A stretch of DNA of 64,000 bases, from contig NC_091968.1 of the NCBI RefSeq assembly GCF_036711975.1, positions 27,327,001-27,391,000 of the forward strand. Reading direction: 5' to 3'. Under the pieces are notes generated by a model. The model did no database searches, was not told where the DNA came from, and saw only the letters and a list, made by a program, of their open reading frames with translations. The DNA is from Onthophagus taurus (Eukaryota > Arthropoda > Insecta > Coleoptera > Scarabaeidae). Shown here in pieces: positions 12,006 to 22,831 of the stretch (position 1 is the stretch's first letter; each line of letters starts with the position of its first letter). The position numbers and the translations under genes were made by a program.

Positions 12006-13088
12006 GGCTAAATCGGAATGATTCTAGTTCTAGATCTTATGTTAGTTCTAGTGATAGTGCTAGTATAAAATTAGAACTAACATTATACCTAGAACTAGAA
12101 TCATTCGGGTTTAGCTGTCTTTCTATTCCCGAATGATTCTAGTACTAGGTATAGTGTTAGTTCTAGTGACAGTGCAAGTGTAAAACAAAACTAACACCAT
12201 ACTTAGAACTAGAATCATTCGGGTTTAGCCGTCTTTAGAGACGTGCGGCTAAACCCAAATGATTCTAGTTCTAGGTATAGTGTTAGTTCTACATAGTAAC
12301 AGTGCTAGTGTAAAACTAGAACTAACACTAGACCTAGAACTAGAATCATTTGGGTTTAGTCGTGCGTTTGAAGACCGAATGTTTCTAGTTCTAGGTCTAA
12401 TGTTAGTTCTAGTGACAGTGTAAGTGTAAAACTGGAACTAACACTATACCTAGAACTAGAATCATTCGGGTTTAGCCGTCTTTAGAGACATGTGGCTAAA
12501 CCTGAATGGTTCTAGTTCTAGGTCTAGAGTTAGTTCTAGTGACAGTGCAAGTGTAAAACTAGAACTAACACTATACCTAGAACTAGAATCATTCGGGTTT
12601 AGCCGTCTTTAGAGACGTGGGGCTAAACCCAAATGATTCTACTTCTAGGTATAGTGTGAGTTCTAGTGATAGTGTAAGTGTCAAACTGAAACTAGCACTA
12701 TACCTAGAACTAGAATCATTCGGGTTTAGCCGCAAGTCTCTAAAGACGGCTAAACCAGAATGATTCTAGTTCTAGATATAGTGTGAGTTCTAGTGATAGT
12801 GCAAGTGTAAAACTGAAACTAGCACTATACCTAGAACTAGAATCATTCGGGTTTAGCCGTCTTTAGAGACGTGCGGCTAAACCCAAATGATTCTAGTTCT
12901 AGGCATTGTGTTAGTTCTACATAGTAACAGTGCTAGTGTAAAACTAGAACTAACACTAGACCTAGAACTAGAAAGTTTCAGGTTTAGCCGTGCGTCTTCA
13001 GACTCTAGTTTTTTTAGTTTTATACTAGCACTATCACTAGAACTAACACAAGACCTAGAACTAGAATCATTCCGATTTAGCCGTATTG
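12006..13088 (+). repeat. Palindromic ~128-bp satellite, array 3
   Basis: About eight to nine units with + orientation linkers (gttagttctagtgacagtgc). Some units carry an insertion ctacatagtaacagtgctag. The array runs directly into a truncated protease C-terminus at 13100. Confidence 0.85.
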
Positions 13089-13099
13089 AGTATCGACCT

Positions 13100-13250
13100 T
13101 ACAATGATGATTGTAACAATACAAAACCCGTGGTTTACACGAGAGTTCCGTTATATTTAGATTGTATAGAAGATAACATGATTATGGATTAAAATAAATT
13201 TTAAAAATATTGCAATAAACACCCACCTTATCATTTTATCAATTAACCCT
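13100..13250 (+). pseudogene. Truncated copy of the 5674-type protease 3' end
   Basis: The plus strand encodes DDCNNTKPVVYTRVPLYLDC and then IEDNMIMD and a stop. This matches the last ~30 residues of the gene at 5674-6551, with Glu226 changed to Val and the conserved Trp changed to Cys. Similarity continues into the 3' flank to about 13250. The upstream part is replaced by satellite array 3. Confidence 0.85.
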
Positions 13251-13286
13251 CCCACATCATCGCGCCGAATTGATTTCAACACAACA

Positions 13287-14102
13287 ATGAAATTAACTCG
13301 GTGTTATTTTTTCGTAATCTCTCAAATCCTCTTCTTCGAAACAACGAAATCAGTTCAAAATAGAATCATAAACGGCACAATATCTCTCCCAGCTGAACAT
13401 CCCTACACAGCCGCTTTAATTTACTACAACGAATATCATTGTGCAGGGTCGATAATCTCACCAAACTACATTCTAACAGCCGCGCATTGTTTCGTCGATT
13501 TAAACGTTGATAAAACCACATATTTATCGATCCAACATTTTGAAATTTCCGTAGGCAGCGAAGAATGGGACAAAGGAAAACGGTACAAAATCAAGAGAAC
13601 CGTGCAACACCCTCAGTACGTAAACGAATTTCTTTATAACGATATAGTTTTAGCGAACATTGAAACGAAACTTCAATTTAACGATCACGTTAAATGGATT
13701 CCGCTTTATCCGCATTTTTTAAAGGATAATAAAATTAAGGTGGTTGGAAAAGTTATGGGGTGGGGATACACCAACGATGGGTATTTCTTGAAAGCTGAAG
13801 AATCGAAACATTTACGAACAGTCGTGTTAGAATCGATACCGTTGATGGAGTGCAAAAAAATGGCCCAATATATTAGGAAATCCAACATTTGCATGTGGGG
13901 GGTTCAAAAGGGGACTTGTACCGGGGATTCTGGGGGACCCTTAGTCGTAAAAATTAACAAGGTGGTTTATCAAATCGGATTAGTTTCTTATGGCACCGAT
14001 TGTAATAACACCACCCCAGAAATTTACACGAGAATTTCGTCGTTTTATGGATGGATCTCGAAAAATGTGCATTTACCACATCCTTTAACCGGTTATAATT
14101 GA
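13287..14102 (+). CDS. Secreted S1A serine protease
   Basis: 271 aa in a single exon. The signal peptide is MKLTRCYFFVISQILFFETT and activation is at VQNR|IING. The triad is His in TAAHC, Asp in YNDIVL and Ser in GDSGGPL. The pocket is Gly189/Thr190, Gly216, Glu226, with a CNNT sequon. The loop after His57 is longer than in its neighbours (VDLNVDKTTYLSIQH), and a short tail (HLPHPLTGYN) follows the final helix. The start follows an acaacaatg context and no better ATG lies upstream. The gene sits between two truncated relatives (13100-13250 and 14128-14252) and is flanked by satellite arrays. Confidence 0.9.
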   Translation: MKLTRCYFFVISQILFFETTKSVQNRIINGTISLPAEHPYTAALIYYNEYHCAGSIISPNYILTAAHCFVDLNVDKTTYLSIQHFEISVGSEEWDKGKRYKIKRTVQHPQYVNEFLYNDIVLANIETKLQFNDHVKWIPLYPHFLKDNKIKVVGKVMGWGYTNDGYFLKAEESKHLRTVVLESIPLMECKKMAQYIRKSNICMWGVQKGTCTGDSGGPLVVKINKVVYQIGLVSYGTDCNNTTPEIYTRISSFYGWISKNVHLPHPLTGYN

Positions 14103-14127
14103 TTTATTATTTATTTTAATTAAGGTG

Positions 14128-14252
14128 TTAAAGAAAATCATAAATAAAATCTATAAAATGTTTTAATTTATTTATTTTTTTTATAAACTCAATTTTACTA
14201 ATCACCATTTTATCATCGTATCTTTGACCCATTCGTAAAACGACGAAATACT
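14128..14252 (-). pseudogene. Truncated serine-protease C-terminus (minus strand)
   Basis: On the minus strand 14252 to ~14203 reads SSFYEWVKDTMIKW and a stop. The following bases to 14128 match the C-terminal extension of the gene at 17333-18238 (ISKIEF ... DFIYDFL). It is joined to the cap of satellite array 4 in the same way that 5568-5631 is joined to array 1, but inverted. Confidence 0.75.
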
Positions 14253-14256
14253 TGTG

Positions 14257-15110
14257 CATCTCTGAGGATGGCTAAAACCGAAACTTTCTAGTTGTAGGTT
14301 TGTTAGTTCTGGTGATAGCTCAATAAAAATATTCAACAATCAGGTGCTAAATAACAAATAAAACTAAAACTAACACTAGATCTAGAACTAGAAACATTCG
14401 GGTTTAGCCGCACGTCTCTAAAGACGGCTAAACCCGAATGATTCTAGTTCTAGGTATAGTGTTAGTTCTAGTTTTATACTTACACTGTCACTAGAACTTA
14501 CATTAGATCTAGAAGTAGAATCATTTGGATTTAGCCGCACGTCTCTAAAGACGGCTAAACCCGAATGATTCTAGTTCTAGGTATAGTGTTAGTTCTAGTT
14601 CTATACTTGCACTGTCACAAGAACCAACAATAGACCTAGAACTAGAAACATTCGGGTTTAGCCGTGCGTCTCATAAGGCGGCTAAAGCCGAATGATAGTT
14701 AGTTCTAGTTTTACACTAGCACGATTACTATGTAGAAATAACACTATACCTAGAACTAGAATCATTTGGATTTAGCCGCACGTCTCTAAAGACGGCTAAA
14801 CCCGAATGATTCTAGTTCTAGGTATAGTGCTAATTTCAGTTTTACACTTGCACTATCACTAGAACTAACACTATACCTAGAACTAGAATTATTTGGATTT
14901 AGCCGCACGTTTCTAAAGACGGCTAAACCCGAATGATTCTAGTTCTAGATATAGTGCTAGTTTCAGTTTTACACTTGCACTATCACTAGAACTCACACTA
15001 TACCTAGACCGGCTAAAGCCGAATGATTCTAGCTCTTGGTCTAGTGTTAGTTCTACTTTTAGTTCAATAAAAATATACAACAATATAGCATTGCATAACA
15101 ATTAAAACTA
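14257..15110 (-). repeat. Palindromic ~128-bp satellite, array 4
   Basis: Six or so hairpin units with inverted linkers (gttagttctagttttatact). Caps lie at both ends: caataaaaatattcaacaat near 14322-14341 and caataaaaatatacaacaat near 15065-15084. The array lies 3' of the plus-strand protease at 13287. Confidence 0.8.
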
Positions 15111-15119
15111 TTATTATCG

Positions 15120-15850
15120 ATAATAATAACTTGTTCGCGTCATGTCAATACGGATTTCGTCAGAATCGTAGTACACGATTATGGATTTTGTACACCAGGC
15201 AACAGACTGTTATGAAAGAGGCGAGTATATGACAACTACATTTTGCGACCTCAGCAAGGCCTTTGATTATATAAACCATAATTCATTAATAAAGAAGCTG
15301 AGTAGGTATAATTTTGATGACAGTAGTATTAAGGTGATTCAATTGTACCTTGGTGGCAGAAGACAAATAGATAGCTATTCTACATCAGAGTGCATTTCTA
15401 TTGGAGTTCCACAAGGATCAGTGGTGGGGCCTTTGCTTTTCCTCATTTACATAAATGACTTGCCTGCTTCAATATCTAAGTCTTCAATCATATTTTATAC
15501 TGACGACACTATTTTAATCAGCAGACAAAAACTCCTTATTGATGCTGTTGCAGTAAATCGGGCGTCGCTCTGCGTGCAACGGTCTAAATCTGAATTCCAA
15601 CAAAACAGCTGAAGCTATCTTTACACTAAGAGGCGTTCAGAAAGATCTGATGGATGAGCAATATGTAGATTTTTTGGGTGTTCGCTTAGACACCACATTG
15701 ATATGGGACCAGCATGTAGGTATACTTTGCGGAAGGCTGAGCAGCAACATTCTGACCTACTCGGGTTGGTCTAGGATTTTTCGGCTGCAGCGACGTGCCA
15801 TTCGTGTCATATGTGGTTTGAAATATTGAGACGAGTGCCATGAGTTGTTC
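15120..15850 (+). pseudogene. CR1-like LINE reverse-transcriptase relic
   Basis: An open segment at 15181-15612 encodes FCDLSKAFDYINH, GVPQGSVVGPLLFLIYINDL and the catalytic box FYTDDT. A frameshift near 15570 is followed by LNLNSNKTAEAIFTL, VDFLGVRLD and WDQHVG, and then RLQRRAIRVICGL. This is the palm to thumb of a CR1/Jockey-type reverse transcriptase, truncated at both ends and frameshifted. Confidence 0.8.
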
Positions 15851-15859
15851 CTAGATTAG

Positions 15860-16115
15860 AAAGTATTTTAATAGATTATATAAAAAACAAATTGAAGGTA
15901 AGTTAGCTGCGTTATTCTTTGAAATTGTTCGTAGATTCTTTGATTTTGTCAAAAAAATATGCTTACAGAAAAATTTTTTTCTACTTTTTAGTATGAGTAG
16001 AAGAGAAGTTTTTAAAAATCTCCAAGATATAATGGACTACTTGTATTATGAGAAAATAGAAGTGGATATATTAGCTTTGTCGTCAGAAGTAGATTAGCTG
16101 ACTAATGAGGAAATC
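15860..16115 (+). pseudogene. piggyBac-like N-terminal fragment
   Basis: A close copy of the 11000-11330 segment. It has the same leader (gattttgtcaaaaaaatat), a shortened intron-like stretch, and SRREVFKNLQDIMDYLYYE with an in-frame stop soon after. Part of the leader present in the other copy is deleted. Confidence 0.65.
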
Positions 16116-16147
16116 CCTTGAGTGAGTATCTCTTGGCAGTCGAGTTG

Positions 16148-16728
16148 TTTTGAAATTAGGGTTTAGCCGTTTTTAAAGACGTGCGGCTAAACCCAAATGT
16201 TTCTAGTTCTAGGTCTAATGTAAGTTCTAGTGACAGTGTAAGTGTAAAACTAGAACTAACACTAACACTAGACGTAGAACTAGAATCATTCGGGTTTAGC
16301 CGTCTTTAGAGACGTGCGGCTAAACCCGAATGTTTCTAGTTCTAGGTCTAGTGTAAGTTCTAGTGACAGTGTAACTGTAAAATTAGAACTAACACTAGAC
16401 GTAGAACTAGAATCATTCGGGTTTAGCCGTCTTTAGAGACGTGCGGCTAAACGTCTAGTGTTAGTGTCAGTTCTAGTTTTACACTTACACTGTCATTAGA
16501 ACTTACAGTAGACCTAGAACTAGAAACATTTGGGTTTAGCCGCACGTCTCTAAAGACGGCTAAACCCGAATGATTTTTAGTTCCCGGTATAGTGCTAGTT
16601 TTAGTTTTACACTTGCACTGTCACTAGAACTAACACTATACCTAGAATTAGAATCATTTGGGTTTAGCCCCACGTCTCTAAAGACGGCTAAACCCGAATG
16701 ATTCTAGTTCTAGGAATAGTGTTAGTTC
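16148..16728. repeat. Palindromic satellite, array 5 (orientation switches inside)
   Basis: Five hairpin units. The first two linkers are + type (gtaagttctagtgacagtgt). After 16450 the linkers are the reverse complement (cagttctagttttacactta). The switch occurs at a unit lacking part of its right arm. Confidence 0.8.
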
Positions 16729-16734
16729 ACCACA

Positions 16735-17215
16735 TGGTGGTGGACCATCTTGCATAAATTTATTAAATTGGGGATTAGATGTAAAAAATCAAGCTATCGT
16801 AGTCTGTTCAATGTTTCTTCAAAAAAGTAAGGCCAAATAATTTTATTGTTGATAATTCCTGCCCAAACATTAATTTTTTCAGGATACTGAGTGTGTTGTT
16901 CTTTCATCCATCTGGGATTTTCGTCCAAGGTTAATTCATCTAAGAACAAAATGTTTTCAACATGACGAGGGAATATATGGCACATATCCATTAAGGTTTG
17001 ACAAAATTGCATTCATCCGTCCGGGTCGTCTTCAGTTAATTCATGTACCAGTTGTATTTTATAAGGATGAAGGAGGAGTACCATATATGTGATTATCTTG
17101 ACGAATGCTGACATGTGGATTTTCTTCTATAGCTAGTGAAATATTTAGTTTCCTCTCCCCGTTAATTACAGGACGTCCTTTTCTTAGCTTATCTTCTACA
17201 GAACCATATCTCGAA
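16735..17215 (-). pseudogene. Tc1/mariner-superfamily (DDE_3-type) transposase relic
   Basis: The minus strand encodes GRPVINGERKLNISLAIEEN, then HVSIRQDNH. After frameshifts comes ENILFLDELTLDENPRW, then KINVWAGIINNKIIWPYFFE. The LFxDE and INVWAGI blocks are the first and second catalytic regions of IS630/Tc1-type DDE transposases. The C-terminal catalytic region is missing and frames are broken. Confidence 0.7.
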
Positions 17216-17325
17216 ATTTTCTAGTTCTAGGTCTAGTGTTAATTCTAACGATAGTGTTAGCTTTACTTTTAGTTGTTATTCAGTGCTAGATTGTTGTATA
17301 CTTTTTAACTAGAATCTTAACTAGA
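17215..17325. repeat. Satellite fragment and cap
   Basis: A short stretch of satellite linker (tctagttctaggtctagtgt) ends in a cap-like sequence (tagattgttgtatacttttt). It abuts the 3' end of the minus-strand protease gene at 17333. Confidence 0.6.
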
Positions 17326-17332
17326 ATTAAAA

Positions 17333-18238
17333 TTATTTGAAGTAAAGGAAATCATAAATAAAATCAAAAAAATATTTTAATTTATTTTCTTTACTAAACT
17401 CAATTTTACTAATCCTCATCGTGTCTTTAATCCATTCATAAAAAGCCGAAATTCTCGTATAAACCTCTGGAACACTATTATTACAATTCCCCCCATAAGA
17501 AACTAACCCAATTTGCATAATTTTTCTAGTTTCTGTGCTAACAAGAGGACCTCCCGAATCCCCCGTACAACTTCCTCTCATCTTATAACCCGTCATACAA
17601 ATATTCGTCGTTTTTAAATTCTTGTAATATTTTTTGCACTCATTATAAGGTACGCTAAAAATTTCGACCGATTCCAAAACTAAAGAAGCTTTATTTACAA
17701 GGAGTTTCTCGTCGTTTGTGTAACCCCAACCAATAACGGTGGCGGTGATGTTCATTCGATCGTCAAGAACTTTAAGTGGATGTATCTTGACCCAACCCAC
17801 ACCTTTCGTAAAAATAATTTTCTCTTTTAATCTCAATAAAGCGATGTCGTTTACGTTTGTGTTTCGTTCGTAAAATGGGTGTAAATATTTTTTGATTACT
17901 TGATATCGTTGGCCGTCCGCCCAATATTTACTTCCAACTGAAATTTTTAAATTTTCCGGTAAACGTTCTTTATCACGGCTAAAACAACAATGTCCCGCGG
18001 TTAAAATAATAAAATGGCTTATTATTGAACCACCACAAACGTGTTTTTCTTTATGGAGGATGCTAGCGAGAAATTCGAACAGTTCTAATTCAACATTAAC
18101 ACCTTCGATTATTCTGAAACTGAGTTCTTCTTCAACGTTTTCTTGGTTACTTTGTAAATCGGGGTCGTCATCTTCAATTTCATTCGTTCTTGTTAAGAAT
18201 AAAATGTAGCACAAAATGATTTTTAACTTGAATAACAT
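17333..18238 (-). CDS. Secreted S1A serine protease with acidic propeptide and C-terminal extension
   Basis: I chose the start at 18238, not the in-frame ATG at 18352, because it gives a signal peptide (MLFKLKIILCYILFLT) and 301 aa. A ~30-residue acidic propeptide (EIEDDDPDLQSN ...) ends SFR|IIEG. The triad is His in TAGHC, Asp in VNDIAL and Ser in GDSGGPL. The pocket is Gly189/Ser190, Gly216, Glu226 with a CNNS sequon. After the final helix (WIKDTM) comes a ~25-residue extension rich in Lys, Phe and Tyr, which most family members lack. Relics of a close paralogue with this extension are found at 5568-5631 and 14128-14252. Confidence 0.88.
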   Translation of the reverse strand: MLFKLKIILCYILFLTRTNEIEDDDPDLQSNQENVEEELSFRIIEGVNVELELFEFLASILHKEKHVCGGSIISHFIILTAGHCCFSRDKERLPENLKISVGSKYWADGQRYQVIKKYLHPFYERNTNVNDIALLRLKEKIIFTKGVGWVKIHPLKVLDDRMNITATVIGWGYTNDEKLLVNKASLVLESVEIFSVPYNECKKYYKNLKTTNICMTGYKMRGSCTGDSGGPLVSTETRKIMQIGLVSYGGNCNNSVPEVYTRISAFYEWIKDTMRISKIEFSKENKLKYFFDFIYDFLYFK

Positions 18239-18513
18239 TTTTTTAAGACTTAAAAAACAATTATAATCGGAATAATAAATAAATAATATCTTTATTGCGT
18301 TATTTTTTATTGCGATATCGCATTGTAATTGTATTCCAATAACTGTATTCAAAAATTGTATTTGATTTTTAAGTTATGTAAGAACTTTTTACAGTTTCTA
18401 GATCTCAATCAACATCTTTTCTATTACCTCTCTCTTCCATCACCCTTAACATTGCTGAACATCAACCTTAGTACTTGAAATCTCTTTTCCTACAGTTTTT
18501 ATTATTAAACATG

Positions 18514-19530
18514 CTAAAATAAGGTAACATCACATTTTTTGTAAAAAGTAAGCGATCGACTTTTGCACACGACGAGTCTTACACTGTCCAAAACTTTGGA
18601 TTTTGAGGAAGATGGAACACTGAGTTGTATACCGTTCAATACACCAATTTTTAAATATGTCATTGCGATCTGTCTCTCAAAATGTTTGATGGAAATTGAC
18701 TTTCCATGAATTCTTTTATACAGCCAGAATGAGTTTACAACAGCCATATCAATAATCCTTGTGACTAGACACCAGTACCATTTCTTACCCCTTATCGCTA
18801 TAGAAAGTTTTTCTAAGACCCAATCATGGTGGTCTACTCCAACCATGTATCGATTATAATAGTGAATCAGTCTTGGCTGAGCAACTTGCACTTGATTTGC
18901 GTTCTTTGCTCCATCTTGCAATTCATACTACTGGTTCTGCGGTATTAAAATTTGTGACCATAAAAACACATTTGTTATCATTTCATTCTACCAGCAATAT
19001 TTTGTTTTCGTTATCAAATCTATGATCATAGGATTCTCGAGGTAACCTTTCTAAGTCTTTGGTTGGTAGCAATGGATATTTTGCAGTCCTATTTTCTCTA
19101 ATAATATCTGTTGCACGTACTTGTATTTCTTTTAGCTAATGAAACAAGGCATGATTGCTAAAAAAATTATCAAACTATAAATACCAACTTTTTAGACCTT
19201 TTATAGCAATTTCAAAACAACTCTAGTGCCAAAAGGTTCCGATTGTCATCCGCTTTCCTTGCCAGTATAAGAAAAATTGAAGTAGTAATATCCATCTTCG
19301 CCACAAAGTGCCCAGAGTTTGTAACTAAATCATATTGGCAGTAGGGCTTGTACACGTTGCACGTAATATGGATGGAGTTGGTTGTGCGTCAATATTCGCC
19401 AAATTGTGATACCACATGTTGCTCTGCAAGTATCCTAGTACTTAGACCAAGCTGCTCTTCGTCGACATTCAAAATCTCCTCCTCGACATTAACTTAATTG
19501 CTCCTCCTTTCTGCCCATGCCTCGGTCAAA
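18514..19530 (-). pseudogene. piggyBac-like transposase relic, C-terminal half
   Basis: The open part 18514-18921 encodes the conserved piggyBac end: RLIHYYNRYMVGVDHHDW, then IAIRGKKWYWCLVTRIIDMA, then NSFWLYKRI. Further up the minus strand, broken frames near 19250-19340 encode the CGEDGYYY-like block seen in the plus-strand copy at ~11935. It is interrupted by stops and frameshifts. A matching leader fragment occurs at 20870-20985. Confidence 0.75.
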
Positions 19531-19587
19531 TATTGCTATTTTCTCTACCACGTTGCACCACAAGTAAAAACAAACAAGTAAAAACTC

Positions 19588-19630
19588 ATCACCTATTCTA
19601 CAGGTAGAATAGATGATGAGTTTTAAATAT
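19588..19630. repeat. Short near-perfect palindrome
   Basis: aaaactcatcacctattcta is followed directly by its inverted copy. One arm recurs as a direct repeat at about 20628-20652, so the two flank the LINE fragment between them. This may reflect insertion or local rearrangement. Confidence 0.6.
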
Positions 19631-19689
19631 CTAGACTCTATTCAATTTGTCTCTTTGTCTAACTTACAATCCTTTCGCTTTCCATCCAG

Positions 19690-20490
19690 TATCTTTGTCT
19701 TCCTTCTTGGTCAAACTTTTATGCTGCTACGAGCAAGTTCTAAAAAGTTCCCGGGTTTGACAGTGGCGATGTTAATAAACACCGTAACATGTCTCATTTC
19801 AGGAGAACTGGTCCACAGTAGGCAAAGTCTTTCTTCAGCCCACAGTCCAATCCTATATTTGGTCATGGGAAATGCGCTGCCCTCTCATGCTAGCTCATCT
19901 GCCGCTTCATTGCCAGCAACCCCAGAGTGACCCAGGATCCAGATCAGAGAAACTCTGTTATCACAACTCAGCGTGTTTAATGTTTTCTTGCAATCATTAA
20001 CCAGAACCGACACTGCTTGCAGCGCCTGAAGAGCGGCTTGACTGTCTGAGAAAATTCGTACTGTCATGTTCTTCACCCCTCTTTCAAGAAGGATTTTAGC
20101 ACCCATGTCAATAGCAAATACTTCTGTCTAGAATACAGTACAGTACGTACTCAGACTTGCTTAATTCGAACTGTCTGGCAGTATATTCCTGCTCCGACCC
20201 CTTCCGGTGTTTTTGATCAATTTGTGAACATGCAAATATCTGCCTGAACCAGAGAATTTTTATTTTCGATCCAAGACTGCCGCTCAAGCAGCACAATCTG
20301 GCATCGAACATTAATCACTGTTAGTGATCCCTCCAAATTTAACGGCATTGATAGGACAGTATCAGTGCTTATAATGTCCTCCGCAGCTCATTGGTAGGAC
20401 ATTGGTTAAATCTGTAAATGGTTGTTCTAGCCACTTTCTCTATATGCAAATGCAGAGGACATAGGCCAAGCCTCCATTGCTAGTATTTTT
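19690..20490 (-). pseudogene. I/R1-superfamily LINE fragment (RNase H)
   Basis: A minus-strand segment encodes an RNase H core (VRIFSDSQAALQALQ, then LIWILGHSGVAGNEAADELA). It is closely related to the fuller copy at 52945-55528, with internal deletions and an unrelated left edge. Similarity to the reverse-transcriptase end of that copy resumes at about 20370-20490. Confidence 0.8.
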
Positions 20491-20869
20491 AATTCGAAAG
20501 TTAATTTCAAAGATATCTAGGAAACTAAAAAATTTATGCTACAATTTTTTTCACCAATTAGTCATTATTTGTCATGTCATAAGGAATAAATCCCCAAGTT
20601 TATGCGTATAGGTTGAGAATCACCCTGTAGAATAGGTGATGAGTTTTAAATGTCTTGTCATCAATATTAGTTACAAGAAGTTATGGAAGCACCTTATTTT
20701 CTGAATTTCTGTTTTTCTGAGTTTCCTATACAGACTCTATTCAGTTTCTTTTGTTTATTGACAGCCTCTTTTCAGTCTGGTACATCGATAGATAGAGGTC
20801 TCCTTCTTGGCCCTATTCAGTCTCTTTCATCTATTAATAGTCTAATATAGCATAAATAATAGATCTTTT

Positions 20870-20985
20870 TTGACAAAATCATAGAATCTACAAATAATTT
20901 AAAAGATCTGACTTGATAATTTGATAAGTACAAATTGCCAACAGCTAAAACAACGGCCTAATGGTGGAAGTGAAGAGGGAAAACC
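20870..20985 (-). pseudogene. piggyBac-like leader fragment
   Basis: The stretch tttgacaaaatcatagaatc and the block ending acggcctaatggtggaagtg match, in reverse complement, leader sequences near 10840-11140 and 15920-15960. It abuts satellite array 6. Confidence 0.5.
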
Positions 20986-22770
20986 CGAATGTTACTAGTT
21001 CTAGGTCTAGTGTTAGTTCCAGTTTTACACTAGCACTGTTACTATGTAGAACTAATACTATACCTAGAACTAAAATCATTCGGGTTTAGCCGTCTTTAGA
21101 GACGTGCGGCTAAACCCGAATGATTCTAGTTCGAGATATAGTGTGAGTTCTAGTGATAGTGTAAGTGTAAAACTGAAACTATCACTATACCTAGAACTAG
21201 AATCATTCGGGTTTAGCCGTCTTTATAGACGTGCGGCTAAACCCGAACGATTCTAGTTTTAGGTATAGTGTGAGTTCTAGTGATAGTGTAAGTGTAAAAC
21301 TGAAACTAGCACTATACCTAGAACTAGAATTATTCGGGTTTAGCCGCACGTCTGTAAAGACGGCTAAACCCGAATGATTCTAGTTCTAGATATAGTGTGA
21401 GTTCTAGTGAAAGTGCAAGTGTGAAACTGAAACTAGCACTATACCTAGAACTAGAATCATTCGGGTTTAGCCGTCTTTAGAGACGTGCGGCTAAACCCAA
21501 ATGATTCTACTTCTAGGTATAGTGTGAGTTCTAGTGATAGTGTAAGTGTAAATCTGAAACTAGCACTATACCTAGAAGTAGAATCATTTGGGTTTAGCCG
21601 TCTTTACAGACGTGTGGCTAAACCCAAATGATTCTAGTTCTAGATATAGTGTGAGTTCTAGTGATAGTGTAAGTGTAAATCTGAAACTAGCACTATACCT
21701 AGAACTAGAATCATTTGGGTTTAGCCGCACGTCTCTAAAGACGGCTAAACCCGAATGATTTTAGTTCTAGGTATAGTGTTAGTTTTAGTGACAGTGCAAG
21801 TGTAAAACTACAACTAACACTATACCTTGCCGCACCTCTCTAAAGACGGCTAAACCCGAATGATTTTAGTTCTAGGTATAGTGTTAGTTTTAGTGACAGT
21901 GCAAGTGTAAAACTATAACTAAGTTATAGGTATAGTGTTAGTTTTAGTGACAGTGCAAGTGTAAAACTACAACTAACACTATACCTAGAACTAGAATCAT
22001 TCGGGTTTAGCCGTCTTTAGAGACGTGTGGCTAAACCCGAATGATTCTAGTTCTAGATATAGTGTGAGTTCTAGTGATAGCGCAAGTGTAAAACTGAAAC
22101 TAGCACTATACCTAGAACTAGAATCATTCGGGTTTAGCCGCACGTTTCTAAAGATGGCTAAACCCGAATGATTCTAGTTCTAGATATAGTGTGAGTTCTA
22201 GTGATAATGCAAGTGTGAAACTGAAACTAGCACTATACCTAGAACTAGAATCATTCGTGTTTAGCCGTCTTTAGAGACTAGCAGCTAAACCCGAACGATT
22301 CTAGTTCTAGGTATAGTGTTAGTTCTAGTGATAGCGCAAGTGTAAAACTGAAACTAGAATTAGAATCATTTGGGTTTAGCCGTCTTTAGAGACGTGCGGC
22401 TAAATCCAAATCTACCTAAGTGCCACTATCACTTGAACTAACACCAGACCTAGAACTAGAATCATTCGGGCTTAGCCGCACGTCTCTGAAGATGGCTAAA
22501 CCCGAATGGTTTTAGTTCTAGATATAGTGTTAGTTTTAGTGAGAGTGTAAATGTAAAACTACAACTAAGTTCTAGGTATAGTGTTAGTTTTAGTGACAGT
22601 ACAAGTGTAAAACTACAACTAACACTATACCTAGAACTAGAATCATTCGGGTTTAGCCGTCTTTAGAGACGTACGGCTAAACCTAAATGATTCTAGTTCT
22701 ACATAGGTATAGTGTTATTTCTACATAGTAACAATGCTAGTGTAAAACTAGCACTAACACGTGCGTTTTC
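20985..22770 (+). repeat. Palindromic ~128-bp satellite, array 6
   Basis: About 14 units, + orientation linkers, loops in both orientations. There are local tandem slips at 21830-21980 and 22500-22620, where partial units repeat. It ends ~60 bp from the 3' end of the minus-strand protease at 22832. Confidence 0.88.
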
Positions 22771-22831
22771 AAATTGTTAACAAAATCATAAATCAAAACT
22801 TCTTTAACTTTTATATCATTTTCTTTATTAA

